Shown here piece by piece: positions 26,860-35,763 of a DNA stretch of 64,000 bases; position 1 is the first letter of the stretch; every line of letters starts with the position of its first letter. The stretch covers positions 1 through 64,000 of the forward strand of contig NZ_CAJQNT010000030.1 of assembly GCF_905479755.1 (NCBI RefSeq), given 5' to 3'. The notes beneath the pieces were generated by a model. It saw only the letters and a list, made by a program, of their open reading frames with translations, was not told the origin of the DNA and searched no databases. This stretch comes from an uncultured Schumannella sp. Its GTDB lineage: Bacteria > Actinomycetota > Actinomycetes > Actinomycetales > Microbacteriaceae. The translations under genes were made by a program, and so were the position numbers.

Positions 26860-28371
26860 ATGCGCAACCACACATTCACCCTGACCGCCGCCACGAGCAC
26901 CCTGCTCATCGCGGGACTGCTTTTGAGCGGATGCGCGGTCGCCGCGACCACCGAGGCCACCACCAGCACCGAGACCTCGACCGCGCAGACGGCCGCGCTC
27001 GACTGGACGCTCGGCGCCGAGGAGGTGCTGGCCGAGAACGCCAACGCCACCACCGTGAACGATGACGAGTGGAGCATGACGGGCGCCGTGGAGATCGCGC
27101 TCGCCGGCAGCACCGCGAGTGCCGGCGGCGAGGGCGTGACGGTCGACGGATCCACCGTCACGATCACCGCGGCCGGCACCTATGTGCTGAGCGGCGAGCT
27201 GCAGGGGCAGGTCGTCGTCGCCGCGGGCGAGGAGGACGTCGTCGCGCTCGTGCTCGACGGTGCCTCCATCACCAGTCAGACCACCGCCGCCATCTCGGTC
27301 GTGAGTGCGGACGACGTGGTCTTCTCACTCACCGGCAGCAACACGCTCGCCTCGACCGGCGACGACGCGGAGGCCAACGCGACGCTGCACAGCTCCGCCG
27401 ATCTCACGATCGCCGGCACCGGCTCGCTCACCGTCACGAGCGCCGCCAACGACGGCATCACCAGCACCGACGACCTGGTCGTCCTCGGCGGCACCCTCAC
27501 GGTGACCGCCGCGGATGACGGGCTGCGCGGCAAGGACTCCCTCACGATCGAGGGCGGCGACATCACCGTCGACGCCGGCGGAGATGCGCTGAAGTCCGAA
27601 AACGAGGAGGAGACCGACCGCGGCTTCGTGCACCTCGCGGGCGGCACGCTCGACCTGAGTGCGGGCGACGACGGCATCCAGGCCCAGACCGACCTGGTGA
27701 TCACCGGTGGCACAACGACGCTCACCGCGGCCGACGACGGCCTGAAGTCCGAGATCTACCTCGTGGTCGCGGGCGGCGACACCACCGTCGCCGGTTCCTA
27801 CGAGGGCGTCGAATCGCTCTTCGTCACGGTCACCGGCGGCACGCTTGACGTGACGGCGAGCGACGACGGCGTGAACGCCACCACCGGCACGAGCACCACG
27901 ACCGACGTCGGCGGCGTCGTGGAAGCCGACGACGGCGCCATGATCACGATCACCGGCGGCGACGTGACGATCGACTCGGCCGGCGACGGCCTCGACTCCA
28001 ACGGCTCCACCATGATCACCGGCGGCACCACCACGATCTTCGGCGCCGCCACGGATCGCGAGGGCGCCCTGGATGCCAACGGCACCATCGCCGTCGACGG
28101 CGGCACCGTGCTCGCCGTCGGCATGGCGGGCATGGCCGAGACCCCCGAGTCGGACTCGGAGCAGGCCTGGCTCGCGGCGACGCTCACCAACTCGTACGCC
28201 GCGGGTCGCACCGTGCAGGTGCTCGACGCGAGTGGAACGGTGATCATCGAGTTCACCTCGGTGAAGGCGTTCCAGTCGGTCGTGCTCTCCGATGCGGCGC
28301 TCGAAGACGGGGCCAGCTACACGGTCACCGTCGACGGGCAGCGCTTCCAGTTCGTCGCGGCTACGCGGTGA
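26860..28371 (+). CDS. Carbohydrate-binding-domain lipoprotein with repeated beta-helix units
   Basis: The 503-residue lipoprotein (signal STLLIAGLLLSGCAV) has a body made of many repeats with the theme ADDGLKSE/GDDGIQAQ/ASDDGVNA, each followed by a short beta stretch (GGTTTLTA, GGDTTVAG). This is the DUF4353/carbohydrate-binding type of right-handed beta-helix. It starts 3 bp after the DUF4956 stop, so the two are co-expressed. Its last 11 bp overlap the convergent heliorhodopsin gene. It is probably anchored on the outer face of the membrane. Confidence 0.85.
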   Translation: MRNHTFTLTAATSTLLIAGLLLSGCAVAATTEATTSTETSTAQTAALDWTLGAEEVLAENANATTVNDDEWSMTGAVEIALAGSTASAGGEGVTVDGSTVTITAAGTYVLSGELQGQVVVAAGEEDVVALVLDGASITSQTTAAISVVSADDVVFSLTGSNTLASTGDDAEANATLHSSADLTIAGTGSLTVTSAANDGITSTDDLVVLGGTLTVTAADDGLRGKDSLTIEGGDITVDAGGDALKSENEEETDRGFVHLAGGTLDLSAGDDGIQAQTDLVITGGTTTLTAADDGLKSEIYLVVAGGDTTVAGSYEGVESLFVTVTGGTLDVTASDDGVNATTGTSTTTDVGGVVEADDGAMITITGGDVTIDSAGDGLDSNGSTMITGGTTTIFGAATDREGALDANGTIAVDGGTVLAVGMAGMAETPESDSEQAWLAATLTNSYAAGRTVQVLDASGTVIIEFTSVKAFQSVVLSDAALEDGASYTVTVDGQRFQFVAATR

Positions 28372-29164
28372 ACGCGGGGATGATCGCCCCCGAGAACACC
28401 TGCCAGGCCAGGGCGGTCTTGGCCACCAGGCTCAACGTGATGTAGACGCGTTCGCCGTAGAGGTAGTCGCGCCACTTGCCGACCTGGCGGTACTGCAGCG
28501 CCTGGTTGATCGCGAAGGTGTTGAAGAACAGGAACAGCGAGATCACGATCCCGTAGACGAAGGCCGGCGGCTCGGTGTCGCTCGACGAACCGGGGGAGAA
28601 GAAGTAGATCACGATCACGATCCACGGCACCGCCCCGACCATGGAGCCGAGGACGAACGGCGTGAAGTTGCCGCTTCCGGGCTTCTCGTACTTCTCCTGC
28701 AGCGCCCCGAAGCCGATCATGGCGGCGTTGACGGCGAAGATCGAGAACAACGCGGCGATGTCGGAGATCCCGGTGGTCTGGGCGATCAGCCAGATCATGA
28801 TCGACGAACTCAGCGAGTATTCGACCCAGCGGAAGTAGTTGCGGCTCTGCCGCAGTCCGGCGCTGTAGCGGCCGAAGAACCACGGCGAGGCGACGAGGAA
28901 GTGGAACAGCGCCGAGAGCGCGAGGAACGCGACCACGCCCGCGCCGACGTTGACGGCGAACAGGTCGACGCGCTCGGGCGGGATCGGGAATCCGGGAGGG
29001 CCGGCGAGGTAGTCCGCGGTCACGCCGAAGGTCACTTGCGTCGACAGTTGCGCCAGGATCACCGTGAAGACGATCGCCTGCACCAGGTGCAGAACCCCCG
29101 CGACCAGGTTGTAGGGGCGAAGTCGGCGGATGTTGTCGTCGACCGTGCGGACCGTGCGAGCCAT
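28361..29164 (-). CDS. Heliorhodopsin
   Basis: The 267-residue seven-helix retinal protein has the Schiff-base Lys249 in TLSLVAKTALAWQVFSG. The counterion is Glu115 in FRWVEYSLSSSIMI. Their spacing of 134 residues equals that in heliorhodopsin 48C12 (Glu107, Lys241). The N-terminus (RLRPYNLVAGVLHLVQAIV) also fits. Heliorhodopsins do not pump strongly and are thought to act as light sensors or modulators with the N-terminus inside. The ATG at 29164 has GAGGAG seven bases upstream. No retinal synthesis gene is in the window. Confidence 0.93.
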   Translation of the reverse strand: MARTVRTVDDNIRRLRPYNLVAGVLHLVQAIVFTVILAQLSTQVTFGVTADYLAGPPGFPIPPERVDLFAVNVGAGVVAFLALSALFHFLVASPWFFGRYSAGLRQSRNYFRWVEYSLSSSIMIWLIAQTTGISDIAALFSIFAVNAAMIGFGALQEKYEKPGSGNFTPFVLGSMVGAVPWIVIVIYFFSPGSSSDTEPPAFVYGIVISLFLFFNTFAINQALQYRQVGKWRDYLYGERVYITLSLVAKTALAWQVFSGAIIPAFTA

Positions 29165-29240
29165 GGCGTACTCCTCGTCGAGCGTTCCGGAAAGGCTAGT
29201 GACGCTCACGCTAGCAGGGAGGCCTCACGGCGCGACGGGG

Positions 29241-29466
29241 CTACTCGGCGATCGGCCAGACGATCTGCGTCAGCGTGGCCTCAGGGTTCGCCTGGTCGGG
29301 TTCGGTGAGGTAGATCTCCCACATCTTCGGCTGCATCTCGAGCTTCTGCTCCTCGATCCACGCCATCAGGCGGTCCTAGCTACGCGTCAGCTCGTTGTAG
29401 CTGCCGACGTGCATGAACTGCACGGCGCGGCCACCGGGCAGCGTGTCGGCGCAGACATGGTGCCTC
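29241..29466 (-). pseudogene. GyrI-like ligand-binding domain remnant
   Basis: One frame reads CADTLPGGRAVQFMHVGSYNELTRS, then an in-frame TAG (29376-29378), then DRLMAWIEEQKLEMQPKMWEIYLTEPDQANPEATLTQIVWPIAE and a stop at 29241. This is the C-terminal half of a GyrI/effector-binding-like protein. The N-terminal half is absent and the internal stop breaks what remains, so the gene is dead unless the stop is a sequence error. No usable start is seen. Confidence 0.7.
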
Positions 29467-29616
29467 CTCGTATCGCTGGGGTTCACGCTACGCCGACCCG
29501 GCGGCGGAGGCGCGCTCGCGAGGTGTGAATTCCCTCCACGTCTGCGTCAAAGGTTGAGACCGACCGGGATTCTCGGAATCGTGGCTGGCTCGACGGAATC
29601 CCCGAAAGGACCCTTC

Positions 29617-29904
29617 ATGCTGACTTTGACCGAGACCGCGAGCACCGTCATCAACACGATCGTCGCCCAGTCGCCGACCACCGACACCGGTGGCCTGCGC
29701 ATCCAGGGCACCGGAACGCCGGAGACGGAGTTCCAGGTGACCGTGGCCCCCGCGCCCGAGGCGACCGACGCGGTCGTCGAGAAGGACGGCGCGCGCGTCT
29801 TCCTCGAGCCGAGCGCCGCACAGGTGCTCGACGACAAGACCCTCGACGCTCAGGTCGCCGACGACGGCTCGGTCCGTTTCGCGATCAGCGGCCCGACCGC
29901 GTAG
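29617..29904 (+). CDS. HesB/IscA-fold protein without the metal-binding cysteines
   Basis: The 95-residue protein resembles the HesB/IscA fold in its start LTLTETASTVINTIVAQSP and in GLRIQGTGTPETEFQVTVAPAP. True IscA proteins have three conserved Cys residues, and this one has none, so it is unlikely to carry an iron-sulfur cluster itself. GAAAGGA lies seven bases before the ATG. It stands alone and is followed by a strong terminator. Confidence 0.8.
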   Translation: MLTLTETASTVINTIVAQSPTTDTGGLRIQGTGTPETEFQVTVAPAPEATDAVVEKDGARVFLEPSAAQVLDDKTLDAQVADDGSVRFAISGPTA

Positions 29905-29926
29905 GCGCGTCCGCTCCCGAGCCGTT

Positions 29927-29960
29927 CGGCCCCGTGATCTTCGGATCGCGGGGCCGTTTC
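29927..29960 (+). terminator. Intrinsic terminator after the HesB-like gene
   Basis: The 13-bp stem runs from CGGCCCCG-T-GATC (29927-29939) to GATC-G-CGGGGCCG (29944-29956), with one G-U pair. It is closed by a TTCG tetraloop and followed by TTTC. It also lies just after the stop of the opposing coiled-coil gene and may serve both. Confidence 0.85.
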
Positions 29961-29967
29961 GCTGTTC

Positions 29968-31221
29968 TCAGCCACGATAGCGGGCGAGCGCATCCGCGTC
30001 GCGCGCGTGGGTCTGCGCGCGCCGGGCGGCGTCGAGGGCCTCGACCGGGTCGGCTTCGTTCTCGGCCAGGAGCAGGTGGCGTTCCGCCTCAGCGAGCCGG
30101 GTCCGGGCGCCCACGCCCGAGCGGCGCGTGCCGATCAGATCCCGGACCGCCGCGATCTGCGTTCGCGCCGACAGCAACGCCCCGGCGAGAGCTCCGCGCG
30201 CGCCGTCGAGCCGGCGCTGCTGGTTGCGCGCGGCGGCGACCGCGACGTCGAGCTCGGCGCTGGACTCGACGAGAGCATCGAGCGCAGCAACGGGGTCGCG
30301 GCGCTCGCCGTCCTTCGTGCGGGCCGCCGCGAGTGCCGACTCGAGCCCCGCGATCGCGCGGCCGACCGCCGCACCCGAGTCCGCATCGGGAGGCGCATCG
30401 CGCAGCTCCCGCGCCGCGCGCAGGTCGGCCTCGATCTCGTCGCGCAGCGTCGCGAGCCCGGCGTCCGCATCCGCGAGTTCGCTGCGGCGGTGGTCGATCG
30501 CGGCGAGTAGGTGGGCGCCGCGTCCGAGCCCGGAACGGGCCTCGCGCAGCGCATCGCCGACCGCCGTGACGCGGGAGGTCTCGACGATCGCACGCGCGGC
30601 CTCGAGCTGTCGAGCGACGTCGTCGAGTTCGGCCTCGGCGCGGTCCGGGTTTTCGGCGATCGTCTCGACGAGGTTCGGGAGGTAGACCGCGCCGAGGGAC
30701 TCGACCAGTTCGCGGGCCGACGGCAGCTCCCCGCGAAGCTCGGCGAGGCGCTTCTGAAGCTCCTCGGTGGCGGCGGCCGCCCCCGACTCCTCGTCGCGGC
30801 GGGCCACGAAGCGCAGCCGCTCCTCGGCGAGGACGCGTCGGGTGCGGCTCGCGATCGCGGCGACCTCGCGCGACAACGCGCGGCGTCGCTGGTCGCTGGC
30901 GGAAGGCTGATCGAGGCGCTGATACAGCTCGAAGGCGCGCCGCAGCTCCTCCTCGGCGACCGCCACCCGCGCGGCGAAATCCCGCGTCGAGTCGCTGCCG
31001 AACTGGGCGCGGGCGAACTCGAGGTCGTCGCGCGCGTCGCGGAGCGCGTCGTCGGCTCGGAGCAGCTCCGCTCCCGCCTCGGTGCGCCCGGGAAGGGCGC
31101 GGACACCGCCGGTGCGCGCACGTCGAGCGAGCAGGATGACGCCCACGACGGTGAGCGCGACGAATCCCGCCGCGCCGATGCCGACCACGACGCCGATCAG
31201 GGTCACCACGGCGTCGCTCAT
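29968..31221 (-). CDS. Membrane-anchored coiled-coil protein (TPM-protein C-terminal type)
   Basis: The 417-residue protein has one N-terminal membrane helix (VVTLIGVVVGIGAAGFVALTVVGVILLARRAR) and a long charged alpha-helical body. Segments such as LLRADDALRDARDDLEFARAQFG and AFELYQRLDQPSASDQRRR resemble the region after the TPM domain in actinobacterial TPM proteins. The TPM domain itself and the signal peptide are missing. It is divergent from the large helicase-like gene (109 bp apart). The ATG at 31221 puts the membrane helix at the very start. Confidence 0.7.
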   Translation of the reverse strand: MSDAVVTLIGVVVGIGAAGFVALTVVGVILLARRARTGGVRALPGRTEAGAELLRADDALRDARDDLEFARAQFGSDSTRDFAARVAVAEEELRRAFELYQRLDQPSASDQRRRALSREVAAIASRTRRVLAEERLRFVARRDEESGAAAATEELQKRLAELRGELPSARELVESLGAVYLPNLVETIAENPDRAEAELDDVARQLEAARAIVETSRVTAVGDALREARSGLGRGAHLLAAIDHRRSELADADAGLATLRDEIEADLRAARELRDAPPDADSGAAVGRAIAGLESALAAARTKDGERRDPVAALDALVESSAELDVAVAAARNQQRRLDGARGALAGALLSARTQIAAVRDLIGTRRSGVGARTRLAEAERHLLLAENEADPVEALDAARRAQTHARDADALARYRG

Positions 31222-31330
31222 GACTGGAAAGTGTAGTTCGCGAAACCCGCGCAAGGTCCCGGGATTCGGGAGGATCGGGACGTATCGTGGCGGCGTGTGG
31301 TATGCGGAAGAGCGCGACGAGGAGCGTGAC

Positions 31331-34300
31331 ATGAGCGACTCCGAATCGCCGCGCGCCGAGCGCCAGCTGACGTCGCCGCACGCGATCGCGGTCGCGGGCG
31401 AAGACTGGTCGACGGCCAACATCGCCGATCCGCAGCGCACCGCCTGGCGGGCCGAACTCGCCGCGCTCGGCGGGCGCTCGCCGCTCATCCACTTCGCCGA
31501 CCATCCCTCCACGCGCATCGAGTTGAGCGCGACCCACCCGGGCGGACTCGCGCGCTTCATCACCGGCTCGAGCACCCTGCTGTCGCAGCTCATCCGCGAC
31601 GACGTCGCGCTGCGCACGGCACGGCTCGCCGCCGATCGGATCGCCGCGCGCGGCCTCGAACTCGCCACGACGCGCGGGATCGACGCCGTGCACCTCGGGA
31701 TCGGCATTGCCCGCTGGCGCTGCGACGGTGAGTCGTTCTGCGCCCCGATCCTCGTGCGCCCGCTCGCCATCCGCCGTCACGGCCGGGACTTCGAGGTTAA
31801 GTTGCGCGGGATGCCCGAGCTGAACCCGGGGCTCGCTCGCGCCCTCGAACAGCAGTTCGGGATCGAACTGGACCCGCGCGCGTTCGTCGCCCTCACCGAT
31901 GCGGACGGCACCTTCAAGCCGAACGCCGTGATCGATCAGTTGCGTGCGCTCACCGGGCACCTCGACGACTTCTCGGTCGAACCGCGCCTGGTCGTCTCGT
32001 CGTTCGCCGAAGTGGCCCCGCAGCTCGTCGGCGATGCCGACGAGCTGGAGCATCCCGTGCTCGACGCGCTCGCCGGGAATGCGACCGCGCGCTGGGCGAT
32101 CGAAGAGGGGCACCGCGAGGTCGCCGTCAGCGACCCCGACCGCCGGGACCCGCAGGCCGACCTCCTCGTGCTCGACGCCGACGCGGAGCAAGAGCATGTG
32201 GTGGCCCACATCGCCGCCGGCAACTCGCTCGTCGTGAAGACGCTGCCGGGAACCGGCGGAACACAGACGATCGTCAACGCGATCGGTGCGCTTGTCGCGC
32301 AGAACAAGCGCGTCCTCGTGGTGAGTCCGAGGCGCGCGAGCATCCGCTCGATCACCCAGCGCCTCACCGACATCGGCCTCGGCGGCATTGCGGCCTCGCC
32401 GCGCTCCCTGCGACGCGACATCGTGCGCAGCATCGCGCGCAACGAGAAGGTCTCCCAGCCTCACCTGGGTGACGTCGACGAGGCCCTGTCGCGCCTGCGC
32501 GGCGTGCTTCTCGACTACCGGGCGGCGCTGTCGCGTCCCGATCCCGTGCTCGGGGTTTCGGTGCTCGAGTGCGTGAGCGAGCTATCACGGCTCGCGCTGC
32601 TGCCGCATCCGCCGACCACGACCGCCCGGCTGTCTCGCGACACGGTGGAGAAGATCGCCGGCGACCGGGCCTCCGTCGCCGCGATCATGCTCGAGGCCGC
32701 GCGCCTCGGTGAGTTCCGCTACGGCCCCGCCGATTCGCCCTGGTACGGCGCCAAGTTCGACAGTGGCGAGGAGGCGGCCCGCGCGCACGAGGTGGCCCGG
32801 CGCCTGCACGCGGAGGAACTGCCGCGGCTGCTCGAACTCGGCACCCGTCTGATCGGCTCGACGCGCATGCGCCCGTTCGAGACGATCGCCGAACTCGGTG
32901 TCTACGTGCGGTTGCTCGCGGACATCCGCGACACCCTCGACCGCTTCGATCCCGCCGTCTTCGACCGTTCGCTGAGCGAGCTGATCGTCGCCACGGCGCC
33001 GCGCCGCGATCACCCGACGATGAGCTCGGGCAACCGTCGTCGGCTCAAGAAGCTCGCCAAGGAGTACGTGCGGCCCGGAATGCACGTCGGCGACATGCAC
33101 TCCGCGCTGACCAAGATTCAGCAGCAGCGGATGCTCTGGCAGCGTTTCGTTGCGGCCGGCGTCACCCCGGAGGTCCCGGTCGGGCTCTCCGACGTCCACG
33201 TCGCGTGGCAGCAGGTCTCGGCGGACCTCGATGGACTCGACGGCCCGCTCGGCCACGTCACCCGCGAGAACAAGCTCGCCAGCCTGCCGCTCTACCGCCT
33301 GACCGAGCTCCTCTCGGCGCTCGCCGAAGACTCCGAGGTGCTGCACAACCTGCAGGAGCGCAGCGAGATCGTCGGGCGCCTGCGCGACCTCGACCTTGGC
33401 GACCTGGTCACCGATCTCGCGGGACGCCACGTGCCCGAATCCCGGCTGGCGGCCGAACTCGAACTCGCCTGGTGGCGTTCGGCGCTCGACGCGCTGCTCG
33501 CCGCCGATCGTGCGCTGCTCGGCGCCCAGACCGCCGTGCTCGATCGCCTCGAGGCCGACTTCCGGCTGGTCGACGAGTCGCACACGGCGGGAAGTGCGCG
33601 CCTGCTGGCGTGGCAGCTCGCCGAGAACTGGAAGCTCGGTCTCGTCGATTGGCCCGAAGAGGCCGAGGAACTGAAGCGCCTGCTGCGTCGCGAGCACGTG
33701 GAGTCGGGTCGTCTGAACGCCGTCGCCCCGCACCTCGCCCGCACGATTGCGCCGGTCTGGGTCAGCTCCCCGTACGAGATCGACCGCATCTCCGACACGA
33801 TCCGCTTCGACACGGTGCTGCTGCTGGATGCCGGTGCCACGACTCTCGCCGAGAACGTTGGCGCGATCCGTCGCGCCGCGCAGGTGGTGGCCTTCGGTGA
33901 CCCCGTGACGCAGACGCCCGCCCCGTTCGCGGTCGGACTCGAACCGGGCTCGGGGCTCGCCGCCGAGAACGCCGGGCTGGACGCGGAAGAACTCGACGCC
34001 CTGCACGATCGCTCGGCGCTCGCGCAGCTCGGCGGACTGCTGCCGGAGCTGGCGCTCACGCGCAGCTACCGCGCGGGCGGCGAAGACCTCGCCGAGCTCG
34101 TGAACCGACGCTTCTACGGCGGGCGCATCGACGCGCTGCCCTGGGCGGGAACGTTCCTCGGGCACGGCAGCCTGGTGCTCGACTATGTCGACGGCACGGG
34201 GATGCCCGACCCCGACTCGGGCGCGGTGGAAAGCATCGACGCCGAGGTCCAGCGCGTCCTGGAACTCGTCATCGACCACGCCGAGGCGAAGCCGCGCGAG

Positions 34301-35059
34301 TCGCTCATGGTGGTCACCGCGAGCGCGAAGCATGCCGTTCGCGTCATGCAGGCCGTGCTCGACGCGATGCCGTCGCGCCCCGCGCTCAGCGAATTCGTGA
34401 TGAGTGAACGTTCCGAGCCGTTCGCCGTCTCGACGATCGAGAGCGCCGTCGCGCAGAGCCGCGACCGCGTGATCTTCTCGATCGGCTACGGGCGCACCCC
34501 GCACGGCCGGGTGCTGAGCGACTTCGGTGCCCTCGGAAAGCCGGGCGGCGCGCGACTGCTGGCCGTCGCGATGACCCGCGCGCGGCGCTCGCTCGTCATC
34601 GTGAGCTGCTTCCGCCCGAGCGACGTCGACGATGACCGCATGGAGCACGGCGCGATCGCGCTCGCCGAGATCCTCGACGAGATCGAGGCGCGCCGAGCCG
34701 AGCCTCCCGTTCCCGACGACTCCGACCCGATGCTCGTCGACCTCGCCCGCCGCCTGGCGTCCCGGGGCCTGCGGGTGGCGCTCGGCCACCGCGGCAAGCT
34801 CGGGCTGGTGGCGGCGCACGGCGGCACCTGCATCGTTGTCGAGACGGATGCCGTGCTGCAGGGGCGCTCGTTGCGCGACGCGTTGCGGCTGCGACCCGAG
34901 GTGCTGCGCCGGCTGGGCTGGCACTACGCCCGCGTGCACGCGTTCGAGCTGTTCCGCGACCCCGACGCGGTCGCCGATCGCATCGCCAAGCTCGCGGGGC
35001 TCGCCGCGGGTCCCGTCACGGAAAGCATCCCGGTCGTTGCCAGTGCCGAACGCAACTGA
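31331..35059 (+). CDS. SF1 helicase-like protein with degraded Walker motifs
   Basis: The 1242-residue protein is organised like the Upf1-like SF1 helicases found in Actinobacteria. The Walker A position (about residue 305) reads LPGTGGTQT, lacking the catalytic Lys of GTGKT. The Walker B position (about 828) reads VLLLDAGATT, where helicases have DEAS. Later motifs survive: VVAFGDPVTQTP (motif III) and LLAVAMTRARRSLVIV (motif VI). ATP hydrolysis is therefore doubtful. GAGGAG precedes the ATG. A short basic/acidic ORF overlaps its end. It may be a structural or binding protein, or the family may use a variant site. Confidence 0.75.
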   Translation: MSDSESPRAERQLTSPHAIAVAGEDWSTANIADPQRTAWRAELAALGGRSPLIHFADHPSTRIELSATHPGGLARFITGSSTLLSQLIRDDVALRTARLAADRIAARGLELATTRGIDAVHLGIGIARWRCDGESFCAPILVRPLAIRRHGRDFEVKLRGMPELNPGLARALEQQFGIELDPRAFVALTDADGTFKPNAVIDQLRALTGHLDDFSVEPRLVVSSFAEVAPQLVGDADELEHPVLDALAGNATARWAIEEGHREVAVSDPDRRDPQADLLVLDADAEQEHVVAHIAAGNSLVVKTLPGTGGTQTIVNAIGALVAQNKRVLVVSPRRASIRSITQRLTDIGLGGIAASPRSLRRDIVRSIARNEKVSQPHLGDVDEALSRLRGVLLDYRAALSRPDPVLGVSVLECVSELSRLALLPHPPTTTARLSRDTVEKIAGDRASVAAIMLEAARLGEFRYGPADSPWYGAKFDSGEEAARAHEVARRLHAEELPRLLELGTRLIGSTRMRPFETIAELGVYVRLLADIRDTLDRFDPAVFDRSLSELIVATAPRRDHPTMSSGNRRRLKKLAKEYVRPGMHVGDMHSALTKIQQQRMLWQRFVAAGVTPEVPVGLSDVHVAWQQVSADLDGLDGPLGHVTRENKLASLPLYRLTELLSALAEDSEVLHNLQERSEIVGRLRDLDLGDLVTDLAGRHVPESRLAAELELAWWRSALDALLAADRALLGAQTAVLDRLEADFRLVDESHTAGSARLLAWQLAENWKLGLVDWPEEAEELKRLLRREHVESGRLNAVAPHLARTIAPVWVSSPYEIDRISDTIRFDTVLLLDAGATTLAENVGAIRRAAQVVAFGDPVTQTPAPFAVGLEPGSGLAAENAGLDAEELDALHDRSALAQLGGLLPELALTRSYRAGGEDLAELVNRRFYGGRIDALPWAGTFLGHGSLVLDYVDGTGMPDPDSGAVESIDAEVQRVLELVIDHAEAKPRESLMVVTASAKHAVRVMQAVLDAMPSRPALSEFVMSERSEPFAVSTIESAVAQSRDRVIFSIGYGRTPHGRVLSDFGALGKPGGARLLAVAMTRARRSLVIVSCFRPSDVDDDRMEHGAIALAEILDEIEARRAEPPVPDDSDPMLVDLARRLASRGLRVALGHRGKLGLVAAHGGTCIVVETDAVLQGRSLRDALRLRPEVLRRLGWHYARVHAFELFRDPDAVADRIAKLAGLAAGPVTESIPVVASAERN

Positions 35060-35285
35060 GCCGAACGCAACTGAGCCGAACGCCACTGAGCCGACACCCG
35101 ACGAGGCGGCGCGCGAGGAAACGACCCCGGACGCGGAGGACGCGGCTGCGCGCCCGCGCCGACGCCGTCGGGTGACGACGGCCCCGCCGCCGGGGACCGA
35201 TCCGGAGCCCGCCGCCGAACCCGAGCGCCATCGCGACGGCGAGAACGACGACCGGCTACGCGGCGACAAGCCGCCGCACTACTAG
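35043..35285 (+). CDS. Small disordered Pro/Glu/Arg-rich protein
   Basis: The 80-residue frame starts at GTG 35043, overlapping the helicase-like gene by 17 bp. It opens with three NATEP units, continues with acidic residues, then ARPRRRRR, and a Pro-rich acidic tail ending KPPHY. No fold is predicted. The overlap suggests translational coupling with the large upstream gene. The GTG start is inferred, since no good ribosome site was seen inside the helicase coding sequence. Confidence 0.5.
   Translation: MPNATEPNATEPNATEPTPDEAAREETTPDAEDAAARPRRRRRVTTAPPPGTDPEPAAEPERHRDGENDDRLRGDKPPHY
35046..35090. repeat. Three tandem 15-bp repeats across a stop codon
   Basis: The unit CCGAACGCAACTGAG occurs at 35046-35060, 35061-35075 and, with one change, 35076-35090. 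The first unit contains the stop codon of the helicase-like gene and, in another frame, encodes NATEP of the small overlapping protein. Copy-number change would lengthen the small protein in steps of five residues without touching the helicase end. Confidence 0.85.
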
Positions 35286-35312
35286 ACCGGCCGCGACCGG
35301 TCGAGGCCTTCG

Positions 35313-35738
35313 CTAGGAGCCGGCCTGTGCCTTCAGCAGGTCGCGGATCTCGGTGAGCAGCTCCTGCTCGGTCGGCGGCACATCCTCCGCGACCGCGGGC
35401 TCGCCGGCCGCGGCGCGCTCCTCGGCGCGGCGGCGGAAGATGTTCATCGGGAGGACGACGCCGAAGTAGATCACGGCCGCCACCAGGACGAACTGGATGA
35501 GCGCCGAGAGCACGAGGCCCCAGGCGAGCACGATGGCCTCCTGGTCACCGCTCGCCTCGCGCAGCGTGATGCCCACGGTGGCGATCGCATCCGCGTTGAA
35601 GAGGATCGCGATGACGGGGTTGAACACGCCCGAGACGAGCGCGTTGACGATCGCCGTGAACGCCGCACCGATGACGACCGCGACGGCGAGGTCGATCACG
35701 TTGCCGCGGACGATGAATTCCTTGAATCCCTTGAACAT
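35313..35738 (-). CDS. mscL: Large-conductance mechanosensitive channel MscL
   Basis: The 141-residue channel subunit opens under membrane tension to release solutes during osmotic downshock. It has the classic start MFKGFKEFIVRGNVIDLAVAVVIGAAF (TM1), then TM2 (LVLSALIQFVLVAAVIYFGVVLPMN) and a C-terminal helix (TEQELLTEIRDLLKAQ). The length is normal. It is followed on the same strand, upstream, by the FmdB-type and folate genes. Confidence 0.95.
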   Translation of the reverse strand: MFKGFKEFIVRGNVIDLAVAVVIGAAFTAIVNALVSGVFNPVIAILFNADAIATVGITLREASGDQEAIVLAWGLVLSALIQFVLVAAVIYFGVVLPMNIFRRRAEERAAAGEPAVAEDVPPTEQELLTEIRDLLKAQAGS

Positions 35739-35763
35739 GGGAGCTCCTTTCGAGAGGCGGGGA

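Noticed and set aside
32585-35269. A nearly 900-codon minus-strand frame opposite the helicase-like gene
   Set aside because: Same shadow effect. The plus strand has a ribosome site, helicase motifs III and VI and a sensible stop.
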